Part shown: piece after piece, positions 31,436 through 42,521 of the stretch | How the letters are laid out: every line of letters starts with the position of its first letter | Numbering within the stretch: position 1 is the first letter of the stretch | Origin: Toxonevra muliebris | Lineage: Eukaryota > Arthropoda > Insecta > Diptera > Pallopteridae | Direction: 5' to 3' | DNA: 64,000 bases | NCBI GenBank assembly: GCA_963691655.1 | Contig: OY829331.1 | Coordinates: 1-64,000, forward strand | Position numbers and translations under genes: made by a program | Notes under the pieces: model-generated | Seen by the model: the letters and a program-made list of their open reading frames with translations, nothing else | What the model was told of the DNA's origin: nothing | The model's database searches: none

Positions 31436-32572
31436 CAGGACAAAACAGGACAGTTACAAAATCGCGTCAAAGCCCCGCTATTTTAGTTTGCATTCTCAAA
31501 TTTGTTACCTTCAAATATGGTAATGAGGTTACATTAGTTATTTTACATTATGTCGGCAAAAGGTAAAAATTCAGTTGAAGAACGACAAATTGTTATTAAT
31601 AATTATAATAAAAAGGGAGATGTCGGTTAGAGAAATCGGTGTTATAGTTGGTAAAAAAAAGTCAACCGTGTTTAATATCAAAAAAAAGATACCGCTCAAC
31701 TGGCTGTGTTGAAAACAAAAAAAGAAATGCCGCAAATATCAGACCGAGATGCTCGATTTGTCCTAAAAGAAAAAATCATCCGCTGTTTTGCGCCGTAGAC
31801 CTTAAAAATAAATTGAAAGACATGAAAAACCCTGACGTGAGTTCGAAGACAGTGCGCCGACTTTTAAGGAGTAACGATTTGCACGGCAGAGCCTCTTGTC
31901 GCAAACCTTTGATATCGGAAGTAAATCGTCAGCTTAGATATGACTACGGAAAAATAAAGATGCTGCGTTTTGGTCAATCGTAGGCTTTCTAGGTTTACAA
32001 GCATTCATTATTTTCATCGTGATTTGTTTTCTGCCCAAAGGTCGTCTTCACAGATGAGACGAATTTAATATTTTCGCTCCGGATGGCAAGCGATTTTCCT
32101 GGAGAAAGTCGCATAAGGAATTTGAGAACAATGCAATAATGGAAGATAAATATTATATTGACATTTTAAAAGAAAATATTCGTGAGAGCACAGAAAAGCT
32201 TAGCATACAAGACACTTTTGTATTTCACCAAGACAACGATCCTAAATAAAAGTCGTTTAATACAAGGAATTGGTTGCTTATAACTGTCTTAAAGTGCTTG
32301 CTACACCCCTAAAGTCACCGGACCTTTACATTATAGAACACTTGTGGGCGGAATTGAAGAAAAGAGTGGCTAAAAGGAACGTTACTGCCTTAAGAAAATG
32401 GTTATAGTAGAATGGCAAAATATTTAGCCTCTTTCAGCAAAAAACTAGTTGATAGCATGCCACGACGTTTTCAAGCAGTGATTGAAAGCAATGATTAATC
32501 AACAAAATATCGAAAACACTCCCCATAACCCAAAATTCGCCTACGATCTTTCACGTGTCCCATTTTGAGTGT
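31436..32572 (+). mobile_element. Tc1-like transposon relic
   Basis: A plus-strand pseudogene starts MSAKGKNSVEERQIVINNYN near 31550, followed by broken pieces: VFTDETNL near 32045 (first aspartate), a DGKRFSW-like patch, FVFHQDNDPK near 32225 (second aspartate) and SPDLYIIEHLWAELKKRVAK near 32315 (third acidic position), then KKLVDSMPRRFQAVIES. Diverged inverted ends may be CAAAACAGGACAGTTACAAA (31442) and the reverse complement near 32530-32570. Heavily mutated. Confidence 0.78.
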
Positions 32573-32678
32573 GGCTTTCATAAAAAGAATTACAAGTATA
32601 AACGCTGAAATTTTTTTATTTGTGATTGAATTAAATTTTATTTGTTATGTTATCGTTTGGTTATTGTATATTAAAATA

Positions 32679-34135
32679 ATGTGCAAGGCACGCAAGATAT
32701 TTGCTGTGTAAACAGTTAAGCTAACTGAATGTCATATACATAAGCTCACATATGTATTGCCATATATAGGGATTTAATGTATAATTTATATGCTTAGGTA
32801 ATTAATTCAAATTAAAACAATTCTTTTATAAACTTAAAAACTTATTAGATATCATTATCTTTTATATATAATAAAATATTTATAAATTGCAAATGGTTTT
32901 GTTGCCATATATTATTGATGTGTAAACATTTTAGCTCACGGTATGGGCAAAATTTCAAATATGTAAAATGTAAGAATAACTGTATCGTAAGATGTAAGAT
33001 AACTGTAACGTCCAGTTCCCCTCTCGCTCACACTACTGCGTGGCATGACTGTGCTACTCTAACCAACGAAGAGAAGAGAAAAAGAGAATGAGAAATTAAA
33101 CTACGAGCGGAGTTTGTTTGTTTATGTGTCGATTAATTTACTCACTCATATATGTACATACGAAAACAAAAAGTGTGTGTACATTTATTCGTGGCAGAAT
33201 TATTTGTTGGTGTTAAACGTGTGGAGATCGGCGTACCATACAAGCAGAGAAGTCGCCGTAGCAAACACAGGCGTTTGATAGGTTTTGAATTCGGTTAGTT
33301 AGATTGGATTAAAATTAAATATTTTTAAAATATAAAAACAATACAAAATGATAAGTAATAAAGAATCTAGGTTTCAATAATAAATGTATAAACAAAATTT
33401 AGTGATAATGACAGCAAACCACGGCATTATAAAGAGTTTGCTTTGTGCATTAACCTGCAACACTTTTTGTATCTATGTAAATAGCTAAAATGTAAAACAG
33501 AAAAATCAAACTTGTTTATTACAAAATCACTTATTTACTTCAAAGAAAATACATTGTTTCTTATTTTTATTAAATGCAGTATAGGCAAATCTCTTTGCGG
33601 TGCTTTTAAAAAGTAGTGGGGTGACTGGTCACCCCTGTTGCTTGGCGTACGATGTTATATAAAATTTTCAAATCTAATAAAATTTCAAATCGACAGGAAG
33701 TAAAACTTAAAGCGCGGAAAAAAATATGCAATTACAGTTGCAAATATGCGAGCATATCGTGCCTGATGCATTGAGTATAAGAAAAATGATTCAACTACAA
33801 CATACCAGCCCTATTCAGGTTTTGATGGAAATGCAAAATATTTCTGCTATCACAACAACAAATACATGCGATATGGAACAAAAATTTGCATTTGCATTGA
33901 TGCAAGGCCATTTGCAATTTATAGTGAATTGGGCTATTACATATATATAAAAGATAATGATATCTAATAAATTTTTGACTTTATAAAAGAATTCTTTCAA
34001 TTTGAATTATTTACCTAAGCATATAGATTATACATCAAATCCCTATAAATGGCTATACATATGTGAGCTTATGTATATGGCATTCAGTTGGTTTAACTGT
34101 TTACACATCAAATATCTTGCGTGCCTTGCACGCAT
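32679..34135 (+). mobile_element. Dispersed element family, copy B (most complete)
   Basis: The copy has ~230-bp terminal inverted repeats (32679-32905 and 33905-34135), the longest in the window for this family. The outer tip is ATGCGTGCAAGGCACGCAAG, itself able to fold as GCGTGC-AAG-GCACGC, followed by GATGTGTAAACA. The 1.46-kb element has a center with CT-rich CCCCTCTCGCTCACACTACT and a 3' frame at 33726-33950. Copies A, C and D share the body. No recognised transposase; probably a non-autonomous or unclassified DNA transposon. Confidence 0.82.
33726..33950 (+). CDS. Short conserved frame of the dispersed element, ~75 codons
   Basis: MQLQLQICEHIVPDALSIRK runs through NISAITTTNTCDMEQKF to a hydrophobic end (HLQFIVNWAITYI). 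Equivalent frames with mostly conservative changes are in copies A (5598-5320, minus) and C (46333-46100, minus); copy D has an early stop. It resembles no domain I know. Conservation may simply reflect recent copying, so coding status is unproven; it could be an exon of a lost transposase. Confidence 0.25.
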   Translation: MQLQLQICEHIVPDALSIRKMIQLQHTSPIQVLMEMQNISAITTTNTCDMEQKFAFALMQGHLQFIVNWAITYI

Positions 34136-34525
34136 CCATTGTTTTTCATTTTATTTTTTTTTTAATATAAAATGTAAATAATGTTAAAAAAGTGACAGTT
34201 TCCGACAGCAGCGACATTTACACCATTTTGATTTGCGAGTGTGTGTGCATGTGTGTGCGAGTATAGGTATACCATTTTTTTTATCCTACAAATTATACAC
34301 GTGCATTTATTCACATAGTTAAGCTTTGCCACCTGATGTTCCCAACGCACACACATTCTTCATATCCCACCCGCTGATACAACCTGATGTTTTCTAACAC
34401 TCTAACGCTCCCCGTCGTCCTTCTCTTGTAAATTCCCGTCAACATCAATACAAGATGTCATGGCGTTAAAGTATCATAAATACACCACGCACACATATAT
34501 CAGACTTGCTAACATACATAGCATA
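34136..34525. other. Unassigned interval with a GT-rich simple repeat
   Basis: GAGTGTGTGTGCATGTGTGTG near 34237 is a short GT-type microsatellite. Otherwise nothing assigned. Confidence 0.4.
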
Positions 34526-35537
34526 GGGGCCGTTCACATATTACGTAACGCGCAAGGGGAGTGGTGTGGGGCCGACGATTTGTTACATAGGGGTTATCAA
34601 TCGCGTTACGTAACGCCGATTTTATACTATCGAATACAGATGACTTCAAAATTACACTAGTTTATAAAATGAATTTCTCCCGCTGAATTCGAAAATCATG
34701 GCTAAAATTTTTTTTACGGATCATTTTGTGAGATATTAGGCGTTTTTCTTTATTAGCTCTGAAAAGAGCACGAGTTGTCAAAAAACGTAATCGTGCTTTT
34801 TTCTAGCTTTGGACACTCAGAGCAAAAGTAACTGTGTTTCTTTTTGTGATCAGAGCGCGCTCAGAGCGTGCTCTACGTGCTCAGAAGAAATTGACTGAGC
34901 AGACAGAGCACGATTGAAAATAATATTTGGACAGAATACACAAAAATTTTAAATGGCGGACAAGGGCTGAGAATAATTAATTTATCCATTTTGCACAAAA
35001 AAGATCAAAACGATTGAAAAAAATGTTGTTGAGAAATAAACTTATTTATAAATAGCTATTATCTGACAGTTCGTGCTCTATGCGTTTTAAAATTAAATCA
35101 GAGTTGTCAGAGCGTGCTCGGTGTGCTCGTGCTCTACTTTACTCAGTGCTCTGAGTTAAAAAATAAAAACGTCTATTGTAATTTTTTATTTTTTTCAACA
35201 TTTTTATAATTTAAAAATTATATCTCGAGCTAGAAATGTTCGGTTGTTATTAATACCAAATGAAAGGTATTGTGATAGCAAACATGTGTAATCGGGTTTT
35301 TAACTGGTGAACTGATTCAAAAGATATCAATATAAATAGGTCAAATTAGAAAAAAAAAATAATTTCAATTATATTTGAATATTCTTTAAGCGATATTAAG
35401 GATACACAATGCCTTGAAGTGGCGAAAATTTTGTTACGCTACTATGGAGGGGAGACGGGAGGGGGAAATGCGTTTTGTTACCATGTGTTACTACCAGGGG
35501 GGGCAAAAATTGCGCTACGTAATATGTGAACGGCCCC
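34526..35537. mobile_element. GGGGCCGTTCAC-ended DNA element, copy 1 (E1)
   Basis: Inverted ends GGGGCCGTTCACATATTACG and, inverted, GGGGCCGTTCACATATTACG are identical for at least 20 bp. The second copy at 43807-44514 shares the same subterminal regions (CGATTTTATACTATCGAATA). This copy carries an extra 435-bp insert (34739-35173). A transposase is not visible. The end type is common in arthropod non-autonomous elements, but I do not assign a superfamily. Confidence 0.88.
34739..35173. mobile_element. TA-flanked MITE with reiterated CAGAGC motifs, nested in E1
   Basis: Absent from the E2 paralog, where the site near 44046 is unoccupied. TA flanks both sides (34737-34738, 35174-35175). Ends are GGCGTTTTTCTTTATTAGCT and, inverted, GACGTTTTTATTTTTTAACT. 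The interior repeats CAGAGC/GCTCTG about ten times, including TCAGAGCGCGCTCAGAGCG. Confidence 0.8.
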
Positions 35538-36887
35538 ATTAAATTTTCCCTCAGATTCTAAAGATTAACTGCCTGTAAGTATTTAAATATTTGAAACGAT
35601 TGATGTACACCTATCTCCTAAACTAATGTAAATCTCTATTTAAATTCTGATTTGCAAGAACAGTAAATTTCCTATTTGAATCACAATATCAATATTTTTT
35701 TTTTTAAGGGGTTATATATGTTTTCATGAGTCAAAAAATCGAAAAAATGTTTATGACTTATTTCGAACAAACATACTTTCAAGAGTTTATGTTAAAAATT
35801 TCAAGTCAATCCGAGCAGTAGATCGTAAGTAGCAATTCTAAAGTGCACTCAAAACTTTAAACGTGATTTTCTCCGAATGACTTTTTTTGAAAAATGGCTT
35901 TGCGGTGACCGCGATATCTCAAAAACTACATGACAAATTCATCTATTTTTTTTTAAATTTTGATCCTAGTTACAATACGGAGTACTTGAACGATCATTTT
36001 TTATGTGCAGTATTTGTCTTAACTAATAATTTTTTTAAAATATATTTTTGAGACTCAAAAAATCGACTTTTTTTCATCATGGTTTCCGTATGAGAAAAAG
36101 GTTTTTTTCAAAATTTTTCGTTCAAGTACTCGGCGCTCTAGTACACAACTGTCTTTTTGATTACAGTTGAGTTGTTGGCTTTCAATCGTGGTCACCGCCA
36201 GACTCTGCAGAAAAAACACGCATCAGGACAATTTTCAATATTTTTTCATATCCGACCACTATTTTTTTCGTAAGAATATGTACTTCGTTGTCCGGACCTG
36301 GCAAAGTAGGGGTAATGAAAAAATTACAACAACTAAAACTTTTGCAAGAGATATATCTATATGAGCGTGCCAGTCTCCGATCAAAATCGAATCATTACAC
36401 TAATCATATCATTTACATGAGTAGTTCCACTTCCACGTGTTTAATGGTGTCAACATTCTTCTCAGTTATTGCTATCAACATCCCATCTTAACATACAAAC
36501 CTGCATCATCTTTCTTACTATGGCTCTCTAATAACTATCAACATACATCCTTTACAACTAAATTTGTATTGCTTAATTTGCTAAAGCCCTAACACGCATT
36601 TTTTAAATTTTACAGGAGAATTTCGAGAATTTATAATTTAAACAAAAAGAAAAGATTGCAAGTTTTCAGTGTAGGTTTCTAAAATTTTCGGAACAGGGCA
36701 CATTTTTTATCATAATCCATCGAAAACTCTATACTGAAAAATGGATGTTAGGGCCTTAGCAAAATAAGGCAGAGATATATGTATACATACCTTTTGAAGC
36801 ATTTCCTTTGTATGCCAAAAAACTTCCACATTCTGCCCAACAACTACTACTAACCATCACACACAAACTGACAGTGTGTTCTTTGCA

Positions 36888-37340
36888 ATGGTTTCTCAAG
36901 TATACAGTTTCAAACATTTTCTTTGCATGGGAGGTGTCACGCATATTTTATTTATTCCATTCATTTTTTTTCTACCATTTTCCATTGGCAATCAAAGCTC
37001 TCTAACCACAATTAATTTAGGAAATATACCTTATAAAATCCAGGTGGAACAGTCACTAACCCAAGTCTACCCATACTTTACCCACCAAACGCTATTGGCA
37101 AATCATATTATCATTCCAAATCTTAGTACTGCACTACAAATAGTTTCTAAGATATACAATAATGAAAATTCAGGCTATATGGAAAGTTCCTTGCCGTCTT
37201 TTTCAATCCTAACCACATGGTTCTGGAAATATATACATATAAAATCATTAGAGTTGAACGGAAAAGGCCACGCCTATCCATATTTTTTCATGGAATGCCA
37301 AAATAACGTTTTTAAGAGACGTACCACAAATGAATACTGA
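36888..37340 (+). CDS. Hypothetical 150-residue frame with N-terminal hydrophobic segment
   Basis: MVSQVYSFKHFLCMGGVTHI is followed by a strongly hydrophobic stretch (LFIPFIFFLPFSIG) that could be a signal peptide or membrane anchor, then a Ser/Asn/Ile-rich segment ending in FKRRTTNEY. It is among the longest frames outside recognised transposons. I see no motif, splice context or homologous phrase, and AT-rich DNA can produce such frames by chance. Confidence 0.15.
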   Translation: MVSQVYSFKHFLCMGGVTHILFIPFIFFLPFSIGNQSSLTTINLGNIPYKIQVEQSLTQVYPYFTHQTLLANHIIIPNLSTALQIVSKIYNNENSGYMESSLPSFSILTTWFWKYIHIKSLELNGKGHAYPYFFMECQNNVFKRRTTNEY

Positions 37341-37569
37341 AATATTCCAAAGCTAAAACTCAGATTATATAGGGGATGCAATGTCCCCTTTTTTTCAATT
37401 TCACAGACCTTTTTCCTCTGGCATTATATTGCCAATTAATATCCTTATACTAAATTTCTGGTTGTGGAGATATACCCGAAAATTATCTGAGTTATTGATG
37501 GGCATATGTCCATGAATAATAGTATGAAAAAAAAATTAATTATTTGTGTAAAAAAGAATCACTAGCTCC

Positions 37570-38620
37570 ACCTGTTGTTGAATTCGAACTCGCGACACCA
37601 AAAAAACTCAGAATTCCTTTGCACAGCACAACCACAACTTTACACTTTTTTTTAACTCACTCAGCCACACACATTTATAAAATAACGCGATCACATTAGT
37701 AATATGTATTTGATAATGTATTATGTCTGTTTCCATGTTTTATATTTACCTTTGTCTTTATTTCTTGTGTATTTATTTTTTTACATCACAAAATTTGGTC
37801 CGCTTCAAGTGAGATTTGAACCCATTATTCAAAAAAACTATTTCCAGCATCCACTACTTTAACCTACCTCCTAACCAACTTATCTACACAATACTATGAA
37901 GTGACGTGATCAAATTAGTAATATATAGTTATAGTACATTCATGCAAATGAAAAAGAATTTAAAACAGAAAGCTCTCACGCATTCTTTTCGAGTTTGTGT
38001 TTATGTAGTGGAAATCGCAGGGAGCGAAATAAAAAAAAATTTTGGGTTTGATTCTAGGAAAACAAATGTAAGGGGAACAAATTTTTCATATAAAAATGCA
38101 TTATACAGGTAAACTATTAACTTATATTGTCTTTGTAGGTATTTTTGTTGTATATTTACTTTTTTTCCACTACACCGATGAAAAACAAAAAAGAAAGAAG
38201 GGGGAAAAAAAAGAAAAAAAAAAGAATATAAAAAAAAACAATTGAATTGCTATTAGTGGGATTCGAACTCAATACATCCTCCCTCCCTAATTCCTTTTAC
38301 TTTCTTTACCTTTCACTTTAACAATCTCATCCACACACCCCCATGGAAAATCATGATCAAATTAGTAATATATAGTTACATTCATTCAAATGAAGAATCA
38401 TATAAAACGAAAGCTCGCATTCTATTGTTTTGTGTTTGTGTGGTAAAAATCACAGAGAGCGAGATAGAGGAGAAATGAAAAGAAATCAAAATCATTGTTA
38501 TTAGTTCTAGGAAAAACATAAATATTTGCAATAACAAATGTAAAGTGAACAAATTTTTAATATAATATAAATATTTTACAGCTAAACTATTAACTGACTT
38601 TATTTTAGCAAACAATAAGG
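37570..38620 (-). repeat. Three diverged tandem copies of a ~450-bp repeat with tRNA B-box-like blocks
   Basis: Copies 2 (about 37800-38140) and 3 (about 38250-38620) share TGATCAAATTAGTAATATAT and further long stretches; copy 1 (37570-37740) is partial. Each carries, on the minus strand, a B-box-like block: GAGTTCGAATCCC (38262), GGGTTCAAATCTC (37812), GAGTTCGAATTC (37590). A clear A box was not found, so these may be decayed tRNA-derived SINEs or tandem duplications of one. Confidence 0.6.
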
Positions 38621-38912
38621 TCTATAATCTTTCTATACATAATTTTTATATACCTCTTATAGTTTAAGCAGCATTTTGCATTAAGTAGCTAAATTTTTTG
38701 AAAAAATGGACTTTGGTTCAAATATCGATCTATATTAAAGAAACTATTTGAAATTAACTTAAAATAAATATCAACTTAAATCGACAAATGTCCAAAGCAA
38801 TTACATACGAAATTTCATGACAATCCGTTATTATTATTATTATTATTAGTATTAGAGGAGCCCAACCAGGCAGGCACTGCGACCTAAAAGATCTTTTGTG
38901 CCATTCCCCATT

Positions 38913-39800
38913 TTATGACAAAAGACGTTCGGCTGACCTAATAAAAGTCAAGACATCTTTCGTTGAAGAAGATTTCATGTGATCAGCCGTCAAAAACGTA
39001 TAATCAAAGATTCTTCCTCTGAGGCGAGCCAAGGCCGGACACTCACACAGAATGTGAAGTGTCGTCTCGTCATCTTCCATACATAGACGACACTCTGTCT
39101 CATTGGACAGACCCATCCTGCTTAGGTGATATCTGAGCCCATGGTGTCCAGACATGTAGCCCACCAATAGCCTAAGGTCAGGTTTGGAATAAGAAATGGG
39201 CTGATTTTGGGCAAGCGGAATGGTAAGAGCTTTTGCCTGTCTTAAACCCGGGATGGAGTTCCAATACTCTAGCCATTTTGCCTTAGACCACTCCTCAACG
39301 ATAGATTTCGTTGAGACCCAGCCGATTCCGCAAAACGGATCGGGGCCGAAGTGCATGGTAGATGAACCTTGCCTAGCCAGTTCATCGGCGGCTTCATTAC
39401 CAGCAATGTCACGGTGGCCGGGTACCCAACAAAGCGTAACTTTGTTACGGGTAGACAAGCGCTGGAGACTATCAAAACACTCTTTCACCAGTTTAGATGA
39501 AAAACTCCATGAAGAGAGTGCTAAGAGAGCCGCCTGGCTATCTGAGAAAATTACAATATTTGCGCCTTTAAGACCTTTATACAGGTTTATATTAGCGCAG
39601 GTCTCAATTGCGTATATTTCGGCTTGAAAGACACTGGGCCAAATACCCAGAGGGATTGAGATTCTAGTATTGGGTCCAGCAACTCCGGCACCAGAACCAC
39701 AGTCCATTTTCGAGCCGTCTGTATACCAATTGAGAGCAAAGGGACCGAAATCGGGACATTGGCCATCCCATTCGGACCTGGAAGGAAGAATGATGTTGAA
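38913..39800 (-). pseudogene. LINE ORF2 C-terminal part: RNase H and zinc-binding tail
   Basis: In the same frame as the EN-RT frame and separated only by the TAA at 39801. NWYTDGSKMDCGSGAG holds the first RNase H aspartate, QAEIYAIE the glutamate, VIFSDSQAAL the second aspartate and GNEAADELARQ the last, so all four catalytic residues are present. A C-terminal ECRLCMEDDETTLHILCECP matches the CCHC-like zinc motif near the end of such ORF2 proteins. The first ATG is at 39707, but the domain starts upstream of it, so translation by itself would give an incomplete enzyme. Confidence 0.9.
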
Positions 39801-42521
39801 TTACCTACCGAAACATAGATCCCTAACCATATAGTCCGATACAGTACATATGGGAGTATTAGGGATTTCGCCAAGAATGCTCAGGTGACCATAGTTGCCT
39901 TCCAGTAAGCTTGACGATATACGCAGCCGCAAAGCAGTATTTGCAGCTGTTTTCTTGATGAAAATGTGTAATGGCACCAGGCCAATCAACGCTTCAATGG
40001 CAGGAGTTGGACAGGTGCGCATAGCTCCAGTTATGGAGACGCAAGCAAGCCTTTGGAGCTTGTTAAGTTTGGTGATGGCCGAGCCCTGCATGACTTTGGG
40101 CCACCACACTAGAGCCGCATAGGCTATGACAGGTCTAACTATCATGGTGTAGAGCCAAAAAATCATCTTAGGAGTAAGACCCCATGTTTTACCAAAGAGT
40201 CTTTTGCAGGCCCAGAAAGCCCTAGTGGCTTTTAAGAGGACAGTGTGTAAGTGAGTGTTCCAGTTTAGTCGTTTGTCAAGCGTGATGCCTAAATATTTGA
40301 CCTCATCAGAGTACACAATAACAGTGTCTTGTATGGAAATGGGACCGAGGACCAGTTTGTATCTCTTAGTAAAGGGAACAAGAACTGCTTTGTTGGGATT
40401 GATTGATAGGCCTTCTACGGAGCACCAATTTGAAACCAATAGGAGAGCTGATTTCATCACCTCCGTGATGGTTGAATCATACTTTCCAGAGACGATGATT
40501 ACCAAATCATCCGCATAACCGATGGCCTCAAAACCAGACTCATCTAGTTTAGTCAAAAGGTCATCAATTACTAAGGACCACAACAGAGGTGATAGAACAC
40601 CGCCTTGTGGGCAGCCTTTTACAGCCTTAGTGCACACAGTGGCTTTGCCTTGCGTGGATGAGATTTCACGCTTCCTCAGCATGGCATCCACCCAGGCAAT
40701 GGATTGGGAATCAATACCCTTACATTCCAGAGCTTTGGAAATAGAACCGAATCCAGTATTGTCGAAGGCACCCTCAATGTCAAGGAAAGCACAGAGCGCA
40801 ATCTCTTTGGATCGAAAGGTTTTTTCAATTTTACTGACAAGGCAATGTAATGCAACTTCGGTCGATTTACCCTTAATGTAAGCAAACTGCGTTCGATGAA
40901 GAGGTATCGAGCTTGCAAGTTTGCTTCTAAAGTGTAAATCAAGCAGTTTTTCCATGGTTTTAAGCAGGAAAGACATGAGGCTTATAGGCCTGTAAGATTT
41001 AGGGAGTTCCAGAGGCCTATTGCCTTGTTTGGGAATGAAGACGACAACCACCTTCCTCCAAGAATTTGGAATGTATCCCCAATTGAAACTTGCCCTAAAC
41101 AGTTTAACTAGGTGGTCAAGGATGGTTTCCAGACAGTTCTGCAACATTGCTGGAAAGATCCTGTCACCCCCTGGGGATTTATAAGGTTTAAAAGAGGCCA
41201 CTGCCCATTTAACCTTATTCCGGTCAAAAATGTCCCCTGAAAGGCTCTTCGTCCTATTGGAGAAGCAGATCCTATGATCATGTACTTCAGGAGAGGACGG
41301 AGTAACTTCCGTAGAAGACCCCGGAAAATGAACATGAAGTAAAGTTTCCAGAGTCTCGCGGTGATTGGCAGTAAAAGTGCCATCATGCTTTTTGAGGAGA
41401 CCAACCCCATTAGAAGAGTCTTTGGCGAAAACCCTTTGAAGACGTGCTGCCTCAGGCAGCGAGGAGATACTCTCACAGTGTCTTCTCCAGCAATCGCGTT
41501 TTGACTTCCTAATTTCTGTATTGTACTCCGTCAATGCAACCCTATATTCATTCCACTGCTTTGTACGTTTTGATTTATTGAATAACTTCCTGACATGCTT
41601 GCGCATATCTGACAGCTGATTGTTCCACCAGTGTACCTTGCGCACCATTTTAGTTGTAGGAACGAAATTGCTGTCTTGATAGGAAGAAATTAGCACATTA
41701 TTGAGCTGAGTTGCTACCTCTTCCAGTTCATCGACTGAGCTGATGGAGGTAGCAATGGAATCTATCTTTGTGCCCACAATGGCTTGGAACAGACTCCAAT
41801 TAGTCCTTCTAGGATTAATTACATTAGCAAGGAGCTCAGTACGTCCTGGAATGTCAAAAACTATGTGTTGATGATCAGACAGGGACGCTTCATCTGAGAC
41901 TCTCCAATTCACAATAGAATCGGACAATATCCTGCTGGCTAGGGTGAGGTCCAGCACCTCTTCCCTGGCTGCAGTAATGAAAGTAGGCTTACATCCCCTA
42001 TTTACAATATCTACACTATTAGATACTAAGTAATTTAGAAGACACTCACCTCGTTCGTTGATGTTGCTACTACCCCAGATGGTATGATGGGCATTAGCAT
42101 CACAGCCAACAACAAATTGACGATTGGACTGCCGACAGTCACTAATTAAATCCTGGACATCGATTGGTGGGATTTGTTGCAAGTCCCCAGCAAAGTATGC
42201 AGACGCCAGCACGACCTCCTGTACTCCGTTCGCAGTGGGGACCTCCACCAGTATGGCTACGAGATCTCTGGAAATGAAATTAGTAAGAGGGAGATAATTA
42301 AAACTTTTTTCAATTAGTATGGCCGCTCTTGGCACAACATCTCCGCGAAAGTAAAGCAACTTACTATGATTCGTATTGAGTCCGCGGACCTGGCCACAGC
42401 TTACCCAGGGCTCCTGTATTAGCGCAAGGGTGAATTTGTTTTCAGCGAAAAGCCTGCATACTGTGGCCGATGCCCCTATGGCATGGTGCAGGTTCGCCTG
42501 GAGTACCTTGATGGCACTCAT
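39801..42521 (-). CDS. LINE ORF2: endonuclease and reverse transcriptase (906 residues)
   Basis: Starts at 42521 in a 4-nt ATGA overlap with ORF1. Residues 1-225 form the endonuclease: LQANLHHA (Asn10), IQEPWV (Glu37), GCDANAHH (Asp141, Asn143) and SDHQHIVFD (Asp216, His217) supply the catalytic residues. Residues ~450-730 form the RT: KSYRPISLMS, CAFLDIEGAFDN (Asp581), GCPQGGVLSPLLW and GYADDLVII (YADD at 669-672). A thumb/connection segment follows. The enzyme would nick target DNA and copy LINE RNA from the nick. The frame ends at TAA 39801-39803, but the same frame continues at once into RNase H, so this stop looks premature. Confidence 0.93.
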   Translation of the reverse strand: MSAIKVLQANLHHAIGASATVCRLFAENKFTLALIQEPWVSCGQVRGLNTNHSKLLYFRGDVVPRAAILIEKSFNYLPLTNFISRDLVAILVEVPTANGVQEVVLASAYFAGDLQQIPPIDVQDLISDCRQSNRQFVVGCDANAHHTIWGSSNINERGECLLNYLVSNSVDIVNRGCKPTFITAAREEVLDLTLASRILSDSIVNWRVSDEASLSDHQHIVFDIPGRTELLANVINPRRTNWSLFQAIVGTKIDSIATSISSVDELEEVATQLNNVLISSYQDSNFVPTTKMVRKVHWWNNQLSDMRKHVRKLFNKSKRTKQWNEYRVALTEYNTEIRKSKRDCWRRHCESISSLPEAARLQRVFAKDSSNGVGLLKKHDGTFTANHRETLETLLHVHFPGSSTEVTPSSPEVHDHRICFSNRTKSLSGDIFDRNKVKWAVASFKPYKSPGGDRIFPAMLQNCLETILDHLVKLFRASFNWGYIPNSWRKVVVVFIPKQGNRPLELPKSYRPISLMSFLLKTMEKLLDLHFRSKLASSIPLHRTQFAYIKGKSTEVALHCLVSKIEKTFRSKEIALCAFLDIEGAFDNTGFGSISKALECKGIDSQSIAWVDAMLRKREISSTQGKATVCTKAVKGCPQGGVLSPLLWSLVIDDLLTKLDESGFEAIGYADDLVIIVSGKYDSTITEVMKSALLLVSNWCSVEGLSINPNKAVLVPFTKRYKLVLGPISIQDTVIVYSDEVKYLGITLDKRLNWNTHLHTVLLKATRAFWACKRLFGKTWGLTPKMIFWLYTMIVRPVIAYAALVWWPKVMQGSAITKLNKLQRLACVSITGAMRTCPTPAIEALIGLVPLHIFIKKTAANTALRLRISSSLLEGNYGHLSILGEIPNTPICTVSDYMVRDLCFGR

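Noticed and set aside
32679..34135. Copy B as a Helitron, because of the hairpin near its end
   Set aside because: Helitrons lack long terminal inverted repeats and end in CTRR beside a 3' hairpin; here both ends are inverted copies.
39801..39803. Programmed stop-codon readthrough in LINE ORF2
   Set aside because: TAA followed by TTC is not a known efficient readthrough context; a single mutation is simpler. Kept only as a question in the findings.
39220..40881. Plus-strand frames (e.g. 40522-40881) opposite the LINE
   Set aside because: They are antisense shadows of the LINE ORF2 with no domain logic of their own.
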